NCBI GenBank assembly: GCA_036259475.1
Contig: DATABS010000006.1
Location: 1 to 64,000, forward strand
Length of the DNA stretch: 64,000 nt
Source: ZC4RG17 sp036259475
GTDB taxonomy: Bacteria; Actinomycetota; Acidimicrobiia; Spongiisociales; ZC4RG35
Direction: 5' to 3'
Both the position numbers and the translations under genes were made by a program. The notes under the pieces were generated by a model that searched no databases, was not told the origin of the DNA, and saw only the letters and a program-made list of their open reading frames with translations. Below are positions 24,813 through 33,004 of this stretch, one piece after another. Each line of letters opens with the position of its first letter. Position 1 is the stretch's first letter.

Positions 24813-25982
24813 TCACCCGGCGATACTGGCGCTAGCGGCCGCCACAGTCTCTTTCACTCCGGAGATCTCAGCCATCATGTCGGCGAATCGCCGCCCGACT
24901 GTTGGCCAATACCACTCGGCGGCCATTTTCCGCGCTTGCTGTGTCATGGCGGCCATCGCATCACCGTCCGAGAGCAACTTGCGCAGAGCGGCGCTCAGCG
25001 CCTCCGGTTCATCGTGCGGCACGAGCAATCCGGCTCCATCCGAAAGAACTTCAACGGCGTGGGGAAACCGGGTGGCAATCACCGGTTTCGAGGCGGCAAT
25101 CGCCTCTGCCAGGACGCCCGAGGTGACCTGTTCCACCGACTCGTATGGCAGCACGACCAGGTCGGCGCTGCGGACCAAAGCCGCCAGCGCCGTGCGCGTG
25201 AGAAAGCGATCATCGAACGTCACCAAGTCGCCTATACCCAGCCGACTGGTGAGTCCTATGAGACTCCGGCGGTAGGCCTCACCCGAATTGCGCCGAACTT
25301 CGGGGTGGGTTGCTCCAGCGATGAGATAACGGGGAAGCGGGTCGAGGTCCACCAGGTCGGCGAAGGCCTCGATCGCCAGCTCCAGACCCTTTCCGGGGCC
25401 GATGAGACCCCATGTCAGCACAAGCGGCCGAGAACCGGTTGCCCGGGAGGGACCTGCAAAGCCCGGGTCGGCGCCATGAGGGATCACTCGAATCAGACCC
25501 GGATCGACGTCGTAGCAGGCTGTGAGTCGGTCGGACGCCGTCTCGCTCATCACAACGATCCGGTCTGCGATGTGTCCGATTCCTTCGATGATGACCCGTT
25601 GACTGGCCGACGGTTCGCGCAACACGGTGTGAAGAGTCACCGCCGTCGGGACGGTCAACTCCTCCAGCAGCTCCAACACCTCGGCCCCGTCGCGGGGCCC
25701 GAAAATTCCGAACTCGTGCTGGACCGACACCGAGTCGTAGCCGTTGAGGATCCCCACCGCCTTCCGACGCGACGCTGGATCCCCCGGTCGATGATGGAAG
25801 ACAACCGGCCACTCGACGGCAGTCATCGGGCGGTCCGTGAGACTGACTGCGGCCACACGGCGTGGTCGGTTGGCGTCGGCCGCCAAGGCTGCGATCAGAG
25901 AGCCCGTGTAGGTGGCTATCCCGCAGACCGTCGGCGCGTAGGTACCGACAAACGCGATGGAAGCGTTGAATCTGGATTCCAT
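24813..25982 (-). CDS. glycosyltransferase family 4 (GT-B)
   Basis: A 389-aa cytoplasmic glycosyltransferase. The C-terminal GT-B half has V-I-P-H-G-A-D, a W-G-L-I-G-P-G-K-G donor loop and the family's E-x7-E element near P-Y-E-S-V-E-Q-V-T-S-G-V-L-A-E-A. Members use nucleotide sugars to build glycolipids, exopolysaccharide or glycosylated small molecules; the acceptor is unknown. The ATG at 25982 is selected for its GAGGAG site; an upstream extension of 27 residues is possible but has no support. It stands alone on the minus strand. Confidence 0.87.
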   Translation of the reverse strand: MESRFNASIAFVGTYAPTVCGIATYTGSLIAALAADANRPRRVAAVSLTDRPMTAVEWPVVFHHRPGDPASRRKAVGILNGYDSVSVQHEFGIFGPRDGAEVLELLEELTVPTAVTLHTVLREPSASQRVIIEGIGHIADRIVVMSETASDRLTACYDVDPGLIRVIPHGADPGFAGPSRATGSRPLVLTWGLIGPGKGLELAIEAFADLVDLDPLPRYLIAGATHPEVRRNSGEAYRRSLIGLTSRLGIGDLVTFDDRFLTRTALAALVRSADLVVLPYESVEQVTSGVLAEAIAASKPVIATRFPHAVEVLSDGAGLLVPHDEPEALSAALRKLLSDGDAMAAMTQQARKMAAEWYWPTVGRRFADMMAEISGVKETVAAASASIAG

Positions 25983-26146
25983 ATCGGCTCCTCGGACGAT
26001 CGCTCTCTCGACGCCAAGGGCGATGACGGTCACTGCTCCAAGATGAGGAAACCGGTTGGGCACCGAAGCTCTCAGGAGTCAAAGTGAACGGCGCGGCGGC
26101 CGCGCTTCCAGTCTACTCGCTCCGCAGTGTACTGAACCACACGAGT

Positions 26147-26174
26147 GGTCGGCGAGGGGCCGCACCCCCTCGCC
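26147..26174 (-). terminator. strong hairpin after the anti-sigma-like gene
   Basis: A perfect 11-bp stem (TCGGCGAGGGG at 26147-26157, CCCCTCGCCGA at 26164-26174) with a 6-base loop begins 9 bases after the stop codon of the minus-strand gene 26183-27493. No clear T-run follows on that strand. Confidence 0.6.
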
Positions 26175-26182
26175 GACATGGC

Positions 26183-27493
26183 TCAACTGTTCGTCTCGTA
26201 CCAGGCGGCCCAATCGTCGAGATTGTCCATGATGAGATCGGCGCACTCCGGAGTGCGTAGGTTGGCGCAGCCTGCCTCGGCGAATTCGTCCTGCACGGCC
26301 CCCGCTTCAGCGAACAGCCTGAAGCTTTCGCGGAGCTCAGTGTCCTCTGGGTACTCAAACGTGTACCAGGGACCGCGGTCGTCAGGGAGATGTATGACTC
26401 CAGTGTTGGTGTAGACGGTGAACTCCCGAACGGTCACAGACGGAGGCTTCCCTACCGCGATACTCATGGCGTTCGAGTAATGCACCTCGCATGTGAGTCT
26501 CGACTGTTCCAGGCTGCCGCCTGTTGCTTCCTCACAGCCGTCGACGGACACCTCGGCTCCCAGAATGGACTCATACTCCATCGTCTGGTTTGGCGTATCT
26601 GCAGATAGCTGGCAGTCAGAGGCGGCGAAATCGCTGACGTGCCGGGCACTCATGCAGTCCCCTTCGTACCAAGACTCCACTGCGAACTCCACCAAGGCCG
26701 CCGGCTCCAAGCTCTGGCGCCACTCGATCCACGAGTCGAGGCTTTCCATCTGGATCGTGGCGCAAAACTCGGGGAACGGGCCAAACACGCAGTTCTCATA
26801 ACCCTCGTAGCGCCCTTCCATCGCCAGGAACGTCCCCATCTGGAGCGCGATGAACGTGTGCTCGGGAAATCCGAAGGCTCTGATCACGCCATCCTCGACC
26901 ACGACACGGTTCGTGTCCCCGGAATCGCGATGATGGATCGCATCGGTCATCGCGTTGTGGTACGGCGTGCGGCAGCTGAACACCCCGGGCGTGTCCAACT
27001 CCCTGCAGTTCAAAGTCAATTGCCCTCCGATGGCCGCCTGATAGGCCGCCTCCTGGCGGATCGCTTCGTCGTCGCGGTCCGATAGGTCGAACAACTCGAC
27101 GGCTCGGTCGGCGTCTCCCGAATAGACGGCGGCCACTCCGGCTTCGATCACCTCGAGATCGGTCATGATCTCGGCTTCCGGAGCCACCGTTGTCGGGGTG
27201 GGCTGGGTGTCGGCCACCGGGTCGCTCTCGCCAGAGAAGGCCAAGTACAGGGCGGGCAGAACGAGGACGGCGACGAAGATCGCGACCGCCAAGGCGGGGC
27301 CCCTGTATCGTTTCCGTGGCGTGGCGGTAGGTGGCTGTTGTGTCTTGGTCATTGCTCTTCCTTCTCGTCGTTTGGCTACGACGACAAGTGGGACTCCGGC
27401 CAGATCGGCCTCAATCCGCTCGATCAACTCCTCCGCGCCGACAGGGTCGCCTCTCTCACTGAGCCACCGCAGCTTGGTTTCGAAGTCAGCCAC
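26183..27493 (-). CDS. single-pass membrane protein, putative anti-sigma/sensor partner of the ECF sigma factor
   Basis: A 436-aa protein: a cytoplasmic N-terminal part of about 63 residues, one transmembrane helix (about 64-86), a Pro/Thr linker and a large external domain with two internally similar halves, each with paired Cys residues (L-N-C-R-E-L...F-S-C-R-T-P-Y-H-N-A-M and later L-T-C-E-V-H-Y-S-N-A-M). The repeated H/Y-x-N-A-M phrase suggests a duplicated sensor-like domain, perhaps NTF2-like. No zinc anti-sigma His-x3-Cys-x2-Cys motif is present. It overlaps the sigma factor gene by 8 bases, the usual arrangement of ECF sigma/anti-sigma pairs. The ligand is unknown. Confidence 0.7.
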   Translation of the reverse strand: MADFETKLRWLSERGDPVGAEELIERIEADLAGVPLVVVAKRREGRAMTKTQQPPTATPRKRYRGPALAVAIFVAVLVLPALYLAFSGESDPVADTQPTPTTVAPEAEIMTDLEVIEAGVAAVYSGDADRAVELFDLSDRDDEAIRQEAAYQAAIGGQLTLNCRELDTPGVFSCRTPYHNAMTDAIHHRDSGDTNRVVVEDGVIRAFGFPEHTFIALQMGTFLAMEGRYEGYENCVFGPFPEFCATIQMESLDSWIEWRQSLEPAALVEFAVESWYEGDCMSARHVSDFAASDCQLSADTPNQTMEYESILGAEVSVDGCEEATGGSLEQSRLTCEVHYSNAMSIAVGKPPSVTVREFTVYTNTGVIHLPDDRGPWYTFEYPEDTELRESFRLFAEAGAVQDEFAEAGCANLRTPECADLIMDNLDDWAAWYETNS

Positions 27494-27968
27494 CAGCTAC
27501 CTCCAAGGCAATTCGAGCCCGCTTGCGGGCCCGGTTGGCCATCGCTCGTGCTGCCACCGTGGTCATCCCCAGCTGCTCAGCCGCCTCCGCGTAGGGCATA
27601 TCCTCTACCTCCACGAGGTAGAGGATCGCCCGCTGCCTTGGAGGAAGATCGAGGATCGCCTCGATGTCGGCCGGATAGCTCGGCCACCAGCCCTCATCGA
27701 ACGAGAGCAAGGCGAGAGCTTTCCGTTTCCGACCCAAACTCCGTCGTTGGTTCGACGCCAGATTCACGATCGTCTTCCGGAGGAAAGCGAGCGGGTTGTC
27801 GAGGTCCGATATCGGGCCCTTTCGCAACGTACGCATCAACGCCTCCTGAACCAGATCGTCCGGCTCGACATCGACCGAGCCCGCCACCGCCGCCATCCTC
27901 CGCAGGGACGGATAAAGGGAAGTGATCAGCTCCCTTTCCATCTCGTTGATTGAAGATCGCTTCGGCAA
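27486..27968 (-). CDS. RNA polymerase ECF sigma factor (sigma-70 family)
   Basis: A 160-aa protein with region 2 (LVQEALMRTLRK, about 40-51, then NPLAFLRKTIVNLASNQRR) and region 4 (LDLPPRQRAILYLVEVEDMPYAEAAEQLGMTTVAARAMANRARKR, about 105-150), the size of SigE-like ECF factors. The predicted start is a TTG at 27968 with GGGAG upstream; an ATG ten codons later is an alternative. Directly upstream are two near-identical 22-base direct repeats, and the membrane protein gene overlaps the 3' end. It probably autoregulates and responds to a surface signal. Confidence 0.9.
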   Translation of the reverse strand: MPKRSSINEMERELITSLYPSLRRMAAVAGSVDVEPDDLVQEALMRTLRKGPISDLDNPLAFLRKTIVNLASNQRRSLGRKRKALALLSFDEGWWPSYPADIEAILDLPPRQRAILYLVEVEDMPYAEAAEQLGMTTVAARAMANRARKRARIALEVAGG

Positions 27969-27997
27969 CCGAGGTTCTCCCTGTCGTCATCCCTAAA

Positions 27998-28058
27998 GAC
28001 ACCGCAAAAGGCCAATCCGTGACGCCCAGACTCGCCGACACCGAAAATGTCCAATCCG
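27998..28058. repeat. tandem 22-base direct repeat upstream of the ECF sigma gene
   Basis: On the minus strand CGGATTGG-CC-TTTTGCGGTGTC (27998-28019) and CGGATTGG-AC-ATTTTCGGTGTC (28037-28058) match at 19 of 22 positions with a 39-base period. The nearest copy ends 29 bases before the TTG start. They may be two promoters, or two binding sites for an autoregulator. The rest of 28059-28306 shows no coding signal beyond weak ORFs, only the interrupted palindrome CCGG-AGG-AAGGTCTT-CCGG near 28063-28080. Confidence 0.55.
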
Positions 28059-28306
28059 CATACCGGAGGAAGGTCTTCCGGCAGACTCCTTGTAAGTATC
28101 GTCCCTATCGATGGGGGGCGACGCCGTGATGTCCAACCGGCCTGGACATCGCCTCAAGGCGGGCGGAGCCGGCCTAGCGTCGCTAACTCGATTGATCCTG
28201 GTTTGGCGGATTCGTTGGCGACAGCTCAGGCTTCCCTGCTGTAACCACTCGCCGAGCGCACAGTCAAACTGGTGTGCGCTTTCGCCTTCCCGAATGGGAC
28301 GTGCCG

Positions 28307-28717
28307 ATGCCGGAGCAGCTGGTGTCGTATTGGACTGCCTGGAACGAGCCAGATTTGCGCCTGCTCTCACGGCATCTGGCCTACGCAGTCACCGAGAGCG
28401 TCGAATGGAGCGATCCACGCGATTCGTTCATTGGAATCATTCCGCTCGAGTCTGCGATTCGGCGCCTGCGGACGAGCAAACCGAACTATCGGTTCGTCAT
28501 CGCATCCGAAATCGATCATCACCACGGCCGACTGAGATACCGGTGGGACATGGTCCATCGGGGACGAACACTGATGGAGGGCCTCGACGTCGTCACTCTG
28601 GAGCCTTCGACGGGGCTGATCTGTCGCGTTGATGGTTTCTTCGGGCAACCCACTCCCGTCGACCATGACAACGGCGGCATCCCCGACGCCCTCCGCAATT
28701 CGATCAGCTCGATCTGA
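28307..28717 (+). CDS. NTF2/SnoaL-like small protein
   Basis: A 136-aa protein that reads like the cone-shaped NTF2/SnoaL fold: an N-terminal helix (LVSYWTAWNEPDLRLLSRHLA), a strand E-S-V-E-W-S-D-P, and a C-terminal sheet (FVIASEIDHHHGRLRYRWDMVHRGRTLMEGLDVVTLE) ending in G-L-I-C-R-V-D-G-F-F, where the last strand normally covers the pocket. Such domains act as isomerases, cyclases, dehydratases or binding modules. An in-frame GTG at 28274 could add 11 residues. It lies alone between the sigma factor and the HNH remnant. Confidence 0.6.
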   Translation: MPEQLVSYWTAWNEPDLRLLSRHLAYAVTESVEWSDPRDSFIGIIPLESAIRRLRTSKPNYRFVIASEIDHHHGRLRYRWDMVHRGRTLMEGLDVVTLEPSTGLICRVDGFFGQPTPVDHDNGGIPDALRNSISSI

Positions 28718-28766
28718 CTGTCGTGATGCCTGGAAGCCGAGCCTCGGACGTGGTGAGGCGGGGTGG

Positions 28767-29516
28767 CTATGGCGGGCTGTGGTTGAGGATGGTTCCGTCG
28801 GGTCGGGTGAGGGTGGGGTGGCCGGGAGTGCCGGTGAGTTTCCATCGGTGGCGGTGGATGAGGGTGTGGTGGTGGCGGCAGATGAGGACCAGGTTGGTGG
28901 GGTTTGTGGGGCGGTTTCGGGTCCAGGGTTTGAGGTGGTGGGCGCCGTGTCCAACACGTCACCGGTTTCGGGGTCGAGGTCGCCGTCGAGACGCCAGCGT
29001 CCTTTCCACGTCTTCGACAGGTACGCCCGCGACGGCTCCGGTTCGGCATCGTCTACATCGTCGGGTTGGTCGTGGGCCTGGCACCAGTAATCCAAGTGCT
29101 TGGCGGGTCTCGGCCACCGTCAAACCCGACACAGCATCCGTCAGTGTTTCTTGGTCTTCGGTGAAGATTTCGGGGTGGCGGACCCGGGCGTGGGCCAACA
29201 ACTCCAACTGGGTCAACGAGATCTTCCCCGCATACGCCGCTTTCACCGCGTATCTCATGTGATCCAGCGACCGGGCCACGAACACTTCCCGGCTGGCCTC
29301 ACCCGAAGACATCCCACACCGGTGGGTGAGGAACGCCGAAGTCGAGGTGTAACCGACGTACTCGAAACCTCTCCCCTCATCCAAGCGGGCGACCGTCGCC
29401 AGGCGCATCAGCCGACAACCCGAGATCGGCTCGTCGAACTCCACCACCTCGTCCATCACCCAACCCGACCCAACCCCCGTATCGAACGTCTGTTCGCCCA
29501 TACCGCCAACCCACAA
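28767..29516 (-). pseudogene. remnant of a DUF222/HNH endonuclease (13E12 family)
   Basis: Three minus-strand pieces form a broken 13E12-type protein. The first (29516 down to about 29098) is the DUF222 region, ending L-T-V-A-E-T-R-Q-A-L. A one-base insertion near 29092-29098 moves the frame to D-Y-W-C-Q-A-H-D...L-D-G-D-L-D-P-E-T-G-D-V-L-D-T. The middle region is then missing and a third frame gives the HNH end: H-L-K-P-W, N-L-V-L-I-C-R-H-H-H, then H-R-H-R-W and T-R-P-D-G-T, stopping at TAG 28767-28769. Intact members are usually 400 residues or more. The family is multicopy in Actinobacteria and often intron- or element-associated, so this is probably a decayed mobile or repeat gene. Confidence 0.85.
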
Positions 29517-29565
29517 GACCCCACCGACACAAACCAGGGGGCCGTCGCAAGAATTTTCGACGGAT

Positions 29566-30750
29566 TCAGCCGCAGCGGCGGATCTCCATCGGGAAGGCCT
29601 GCGTCACTTCAGGACCGTCACCCGCGATCCAGATCGAGTTGCCGACCTGCACACCGGCCAGTCCGTCGACCACATTGGGTTGGACCACCACCAGGGCACC
29701 CTCGGGATAGGTCCAGTCGTCGGGGTGAGTGGCACCCCGCGATGCACGAGTCCGGAGGATCGGCGGCAGGTACGCACCGCCGAAGCCGTGCACGAGGTCG
29801 TCCCAGATGTCGAAACCGGCTTGGGTCACGCCATCGGCTTCATCGAGCAACTCGCCGACGCTAACGCCCGGCTTCAAGACACTCAGGATGGACTGGTAGA
29901 CCTCGGTGGCGACCTCGTGCAGCCGCTGGTAGGCCGACGTCGGGTCGGTCCCGATGGTGAACGTGCGGAGGATCTGGCCGGCATAACCCCAGAACGTCGT
30001 GCTGATCTCCGTCACGAACACGTCTCCCGCCTCCAGAGTGCGGTCCGGGTGGTACTGATGGGGTACCTGAACCCGCGGATCCTCCATCGGGGTCGTGAGG
30101 CTGAAATGGATCAGGTTCACCCCTCCCTCGCCGAGGTAGGTTTCCTCGACGATGCGGGCGACCTGCCGCTCACTCATTCCGGGGCCCAACTCTGCAGCCA
30201 GCGCCTCCACTGCCGCGTCATTCATCCGGGAGGCGATGCGGGTGAACATCATCTCCTCCTTCGATTTGACGAGGCGAAATTCCTGATAAGCCGGATTGAG
30301 GGAGATGAACCGGGCATCAGGAAGCACCGTGCGCAGGATCTCCACATCGTCGTGGGGAACGGAGCCGATCAAGCCCACCCGTTGAGATCCTGCCAGACGG
30401 CCGGCAACCGCTTCTGCCTGGTCCGTCGGCGTGTCGCCTCCATATATCACCTCGCTCACGACGGAGATCCGTTGGGCGTCGGGCAGGTGGTTCCAGAGTC
30501 GGACCGAAAGAATCGGCGCTTCGCCGGAACGGAAGAGTAGATACGACATGACCTGGGGCGGCCAGTTGCAGAAGTACTGGACAGACGTCTCCAAGGGTCC
30601 GGTAGCTCCCCCCACGAGGACTGCGTCCAGTTCTCTCTCCACCATGATGCCGCCGAGCCACTCGTGGCGTCGCTTCATCTCCTCCGGTGAGTACCGCGGG
30701 AAGCCTTCGTGGTGGGAGACGAGGTGCTGACCGAAGCGACCGGAACTCAT
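29566..30750 (-). CDS. M24-family protein with a degenerate metal site
   Basis: A 394-aa creatinase-fold protein. None of the four carboxylate ligands is conserved: the first Asp is Glu (VTEISTT), the second is Gln (YAGQILRTF), the third-ligand His remains (VHGFGGAY), the following Glu is Gln (VVQPNVV) and the last Glu is lost (VGNSIWI). It resembles the variant at 1985-3256 more than the Cys variants. It may be a pseudoenzyme or use a different chemistry. No ribosome site is clear at the ATG. It is divergent from the alpha/beta hydrolase at 30870 and ends 50 bases from the HNH remnant. Confidence 0.85.
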   Translation of the reverse strand: MSSGRFGQHLVSHHEGFPRYSPEEMKRRHEWLGGIMVERELDAVLVGGATGPLETSVQYFCNWPPQVMSYLLFRSGEAPILSVRLWNHLPDAQRISVVSEVIYGGDTPTDQAEAVAGRLAGSQRVGLIGSVPHDDVEILRTVLPDARFISLNPAYQEFRLVKSKEEMMFTRIASRMNDAAVEALAAELGPGMSERQVARIVEETYLGEGGVNLIHFSLTTPMEDPRVQVPHQYHPDRTLEAGDVFVTEISTTFWGYAGQILRTFTIGTDPTSAYQRLHEVATEVYQSILSVLKPGVSVGELLDEADGVTQAGFDIWDDLVHGFGGAYLPPILRTRASRGATHPDDWTYPEGALVVVQPNVVDGLAGVQVGNSIWIAGDGPEVTQAFPMEIRRCG

Positions 30751-30869
30751 TGGACTGACGTGAATTGCATGGCGACGTCATCGTCGCATACCGGAGCCCT
30801 CGTTCCGAAGCGTCCGGTTAGATTCCAGCTCGAGCCATCCAGGCTCGCATCCAAGATCAGGAGGCCGAA

Positions 30870-31649
30870 GTGTCGACGGCGCAGGTAGAAGGAGTGGAGT
30901 TGGCGTACACGCGGACAGGCAGCGGGCCGCCCCTGATGCTGATCACCGGGCTGTCCGGACGGGGACAGGAGTGGGGCCCCCAGGTCGAACTGTTCGCGGC
31001 GGACTTCGACGTCATCGTGCCGGACCATCCCGGGTCAGGCGGCTCGTCCCGGCCCTCCGAGTTCACTCTCACGCACCACGCCGACGCGATGGCCGGGCTG
31101 CTCGGGGAGCTGGGGACCGGCCCGGCGCACATCGTCGGATCGTCGACGGGAGGCGCCATCGCGCAACTGCTGGCGCTGGACCACCCCGAAGTAGTCCGCA
31201 GCATCTCCCTCGTGTCGTCCTGGGCTCGCGCGGACGCCTTCTTCCGTCACCAGTTCGCCGCCCGAAAGGGGGTGCTCGAGCACCAGGGCACGGCGGCGTA
31301 TGCCGGCGTTTCAGCCTTGTTGCTGTTTTCGCCGCAGTTCTTTCGCGATCACTACGACGAGATCGAGAAGTGGCACGCCGCCGCCTCTCGGGGCGACGCC
31401 GGCGTGATGTCCGCCCGGATCGACATGATCCTGGAGCACGACGAACTCGACCGGATCGGGGGAATCGACGCCCCCACCCTCGTCTTGGTGGGATCGGCCG
31501 ATGCCTGCACCCCTCCGCACTTGTCGCGGGAACTCGCAGCGACCATCCCCGGAGCGGAGAGTTCGATGATCGAGGGCGGACACCTCATCTACAAGGAGAA
31601 CGTCGAAGGGTTCCACCAGGTCGTGACAGAATTCCTGGCCCGTCACTGA
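30870..31649 (+). CDS. alpha/beta hydrolase (enol-lactonase/haloperoxidase-like)
   Basis: A 259-aa single-domain hydrolase with nucleophile elbow G-S-S-T-G-G (Ser at about 91), acid in G-S-A-D-A-C-T and His in E-G-G-H-L-I-Y, in order and spacing of the 3-oxoadipate enol-lactonase group. The GTG start has CAGGAGG seven bases upstream. It lies 47 bases before the nitrile hydratase gene but that gene has its own operator and promoter. It probably hydrolyses an ester or lactone formed in the pathway. Confidence 0.87.
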   Translation: MSTAQVEGVELAYTRTGSGPPLMLITGLSGRGQEWGPQVELFAADFDVIVPDHPGSGGSSRPSEFTLTHHADAMAGLLGELGTGPAHIVGSSTGGAIAQLLALDHPEVVRSISLVSSWARADAFFRHQFAARKGVLEHQGTAAYAGVSALLLFSPQFFRDHYDEIEKWHAAASRGDAGVMSARIDMILEHDELDRIGGIDAPTLVLVGSADACTPPHLSRELAATIPGAESSMIEGGHLIYKENVEGFHQVVTEFLARH

Positions 31650-31660
31650 GGACGGCGCCG

Positions 31661-31672
31661 GCAATCGATTGT
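31661..31672. promoter_or_regulatory. LacI-type operator (site 5) before nitrile hydratase
   Basis: GCAATCGATTGT lies 12 bases upstream of a -10-like TAGAGT (about 31684-31689), which ends seven bases before the ATG at 31697. The layout again suggests a repressed, leaderless transcript. Confidence 0.65.
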
Positions 31673-31696
31673 GAGCGCTGCGGTAGAGTTGCTCGG

Positions 31697-32680
31697 ATGA
31701 GCGGTGATCATCCCCATATGCAGGATTTCGAGGGCCATGTCGAGGCGGTGGCCTCGGACCTCGAGTACTTCCGGCGCAAGCGGATCGAGCCCCGCGTCCT
31801 CCTCTATCTCCGGCGAGGGATCATCGGCTGGGGCGACCTCTTCGGCGGCCACGACGAGATCGGCTCGGCGGATGAGCCTGAGCCCCAGGCAGATCTGGAA
31901 CTTCGCATCCGGGCGTTGGAGGACTCGCTCGATGAATTGATCCTCGCAAGCGCCACGGTCACTGCCGGGGTCCGGCTCGCCGATCACACCGTCGCCATCG
32001 ACGACAACCGAACGGAGCGGGGCGACTACAACCCGGAGTTCCGGCTTCCCACCCGAAGTTACGAAGGCGACATCGAGACTCGCATCGGTCTGCTCGAAAA
32101 GGCCATAACTGACGCGCGGCATCTCGTGGCGGCCTTCACCCGGGCGCTCGTTCTCGCCGGACAGGTGACCGAAGAAGACCTGGCGGCCAATCGGAGCCGG
32201 CTCAGCGAGTTAGGCCACCGAAACGGTGCCCGGATCGTGGCCCGGGCATGGGTCGATCCCGAGTTCAAGCAAAGGCTCCTCGAGACGGGGCGGGAAGCCG
32301 TGCGCGAGCTCGACATTCCTCCCGGCCGTCTCGGGAGGCTGGGAGTGGCGGAAAACACCGAGGATGCCCACAACATCGTTGTGTGCACCCTGTGCTCCTG
32401 CTACCCCCATGACCTGCTCGGCAACCCGCCCTGGTGGTATCGGACCGACGAGTACAAGACGCGCATCGTGACCGAGCCGCGGGAGACGATCCGGGATATG
32501 TTCGGACTCGAGATCGATCCCGACCGCAAGGTCGTCGTCCATGACTCGACCTCCGACGTCCGGTGGATGGTGCTTCCCCGACGTCCGGACGGCACGGAAG
32601 GGATGTCGGAAGAGGAACTGGCCGAGCTGGTGACGGCCGAGAGCCTCGTGGGCAGCGCCGAGATCGCCTCGCCGGGATGA
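31697..32680 (+). CDS. nitrile hydratase/thiocyanate hydrolase alpha-type metal subunit, cobalt type, with N-terminal extension
   Basis: A 327-aa protein. Residues about 125-327 match the nitrile hydratase alpha subunit, with the metal claw V-C-T-L-C-S-C (Cys230, Cys233, Ser234, Cys235) followed by Y-P-x(2)-L-L-G-N-P-P-W-W-Y and the R-E-S/P-R-E-type and V-L-P-R-R-P-x-G-T motifs. Thr between the first two cysteines points to cobalt rather than iron. Normal alpha subunits are about 200 residues; the first 120 or so here are an extension with two similar helical phrases (LELRIRALEDSL, IETRIGLLEKAI). Nitrile hydratases convert R-CN to R-CONH2. The next gene encodes only the C-terminal part of a beta subunit. 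No amidase is adjacent. Confidence 0.85.
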   Translation: MSGDHPHMQDFEGHVEAVASDLEYFRRKRIEPRVLLYLRRGIIGWGDLFGGHDEIGSADEPEPQADLELRIRALEDSLDELILASATVTAGVRLADHTVAIDDNRTERGDYNPEFRLPTRSYEGDIETRIGLLEKAITDARHLVAAFTRALVLAGQVTEEDLAANRSRLSELGHRNGARIVARAWVDPEFKQRLLETGREAVRELDIPPGRLGRLGVAENTEDAHNIVVCTLCSCYPHDLLGNPPWWYRTDEYKTRIVTEPRETIRDMFGLEIDPDRKVVVHDSTSDVRWMVLPRRPDGTEGMSEEELAELVTAESLVGSAEIASPG

Positions 32681-32940
32681 GCGCGGATCGGTTCACCGTC
32701 GGCGATCGGGTCAGGGTCCTGGCGACGGTGCAGGATGGCAATCCCCGCACGCCCCGATACGTCCGCGACAAGCGCGGTGTCATAACCGCCCGCTATGGCG
32801 TGGTCGTCAATCCGCTCGACCATCACGAGCCCTATCCGCCGCTCTACACAGTCGAGTTCCGAGTCGAGGAACTCTCCGGCGTGCCTGGTCCCGATCTCGT
32901 GACGGCGGACCTCCATGAGGAGTGGCTGGAACCGGCCTGA
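32677..32940 (+). CDS. reduced nitrile hydratase beta subunit (SH3-like C-terminal domain only)
   Basis: An 87-aa protein aligning with the last third of nitrile hydratase beta subunits: F-T-V-G-D-R-V-R-V, T-P-R-Y-V-R-D-K-R-G-V, L-Y-T-V-E-F and the terminal D-L-H-E-E-W-L-E-P-A. The N-terminal helical domain of about 120 residues is missing from this gene; thiocyanate hydrolase splits its beta counterpart in a similar way, so the extension on the alpha subunit may take over the missing part. The ATG overlaps the alpha stop in ATGA, so the two are translationally coupled. Confidence 0.82.
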   Translation: MSADRFTVGDRVRVLATVQDGNPRTPRYVRDKRGVITARYGVVVNPLDHHEPYPPLYTVEFRVEELSGVPGPDLVTADLHEEWLEPA

Positions 32941-33004
32941 TCGAAAGGCGCCCGACCAGGTCCTGCTCTATCGTTTGCGCAGCTCGAGTAGAAGGAGACA
33001 ACAA

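Noticed and set aside
29092..29098. programmed frameshift in the HNH-family gene
   Set aside because: A second disruption (missing middle, third frame) makes decay the simpler explanation.
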